A DNA stretch of 64,000 nt, taken from NCBI RefSeq assembly GCF_020740795.1, contig NC_067312.1, forward strand, positions 66,112,905-66,176,904, written 5' to 3'. The stretch is from Apus apus. Lineage: Eukaryota; Chordata; Aves; Apodiformes; Apodidae. This document shows positions 63,797 to 64,000 of this stretch, piece by piece; the first letter of the stretch is position 1; every line of letters starts with the position of its first letter. Under the pieces are notes generated by a model. It was not told the origin of the DNA, made no database searches, and was given only the letters and a program-made list of their open reading frames with translations. The position numbers and the translations under genes were made by a program.

Positions 63797-64000
63797 TAGA
63801 ATCACTTAGGTTGGAAAAGACCTTCAAGATCATCAAGTCCAACCATTAACCCTGCTCTACCAAGTCCAGCACTAAGCTATATTCCCAATAGCCAAATCTA
63901 GACGACTTTTCAACCAATCTAGGGATGGTGACTCAACCACCTCTTTGACAGCATGTTCCAAAGTCTGACAGCCATTTCAGTGGAAAAGTTCTTCCTCATG
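63797..64000 (-). mobile_element. CR1 LINE fragment, cut by window edge
   Basis: Starts agaatcacttaggttggaaa and continues aagaccttcaagatcatcaa, then gggatggtgactcaaccacc, the reverse complement of a CR1 3' end. It continues past the window. It lies about 1.45 kb beyond the fukutin stop and 660 bp past the distal AATAAA. Confidence 0.88.

Overview
This is vertebrate nuclear DNA, most likely from a bird. Two multi-exon genes lie in tandem on the plus strand, with large AT-rich introns, CpG-island promoters and GT-AG splice sites throughout. The interspersed repeats fit avian ones: 3'-end fragments of CR1-type LINEs and solitary LTRs of endogenous retroviruses. The gene order FSD1L then FKTN is the vertebrate order (human 9q31; from general knowledge the block is Z-linked in birds, which cannot be tested here). 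I could not name a species. I rebuilt both genes exon by exon from splice sites, reading frame and remembered family sequence. No database search was possible.

Layout. 1-10.8 kb: intergenic sequence with no recognisable gene; it holds a 43-bp tandem duplication, two small hairpin or tandem repeats and a 170-bp polypurine tract. 10.8-11.4 kb: two CR1 fragments in opposite orientation. 11.4-12.3 kb: the CpG-island promoter of FSD1L with a 12-bp tandem array and a (GGGCC)9 tract. 11,861-41,442: FSD1L coding sequence, 13 exons, 494 residues (coiled coil, FN3, SPRY), including a 23-nt microexon. Its introns hold three ERV LTRs and two CR1 fragments. 41.4-45.4 kb: 3' UTR and intergenic sequence with a 73-bp tandem duplication. 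45.4-46.6 kb: the CpG-island promoter of FKTN, carrying a 220-bp array of an identical 15-bp GC-box unit. 46,285-62,344: FKTN (fukutin) coding sequence, 9 coding exons, 461 residues, the same length as I recall for human fukutin. 62.3-64 kb: FKTN 3' UTR and flank, ending in another CR1 fragment cut by the window edge.

The two genes are not known to act together. Fukutin is a Golgi ribitol-phosphate transferase that modifies alpha-dystroglycan. FSD1L is a poorly characterised relative of the microtubule-associated protein FSD1. No new multi-gene system is visible. The points most worth checking are the short upstream ORF whose stop codon overlaps the fukutin start (TAATG), the GC-box minisatellite in the same promoter, a perfect 118-bp tandem duplication in a late FKTN intron, a perfect 15-bp-stem hairpin in FSD1L, the lack of any N-glycosylation sequon in the deduced fukutin, and opposed copies of one LTR family inside FSD1L.
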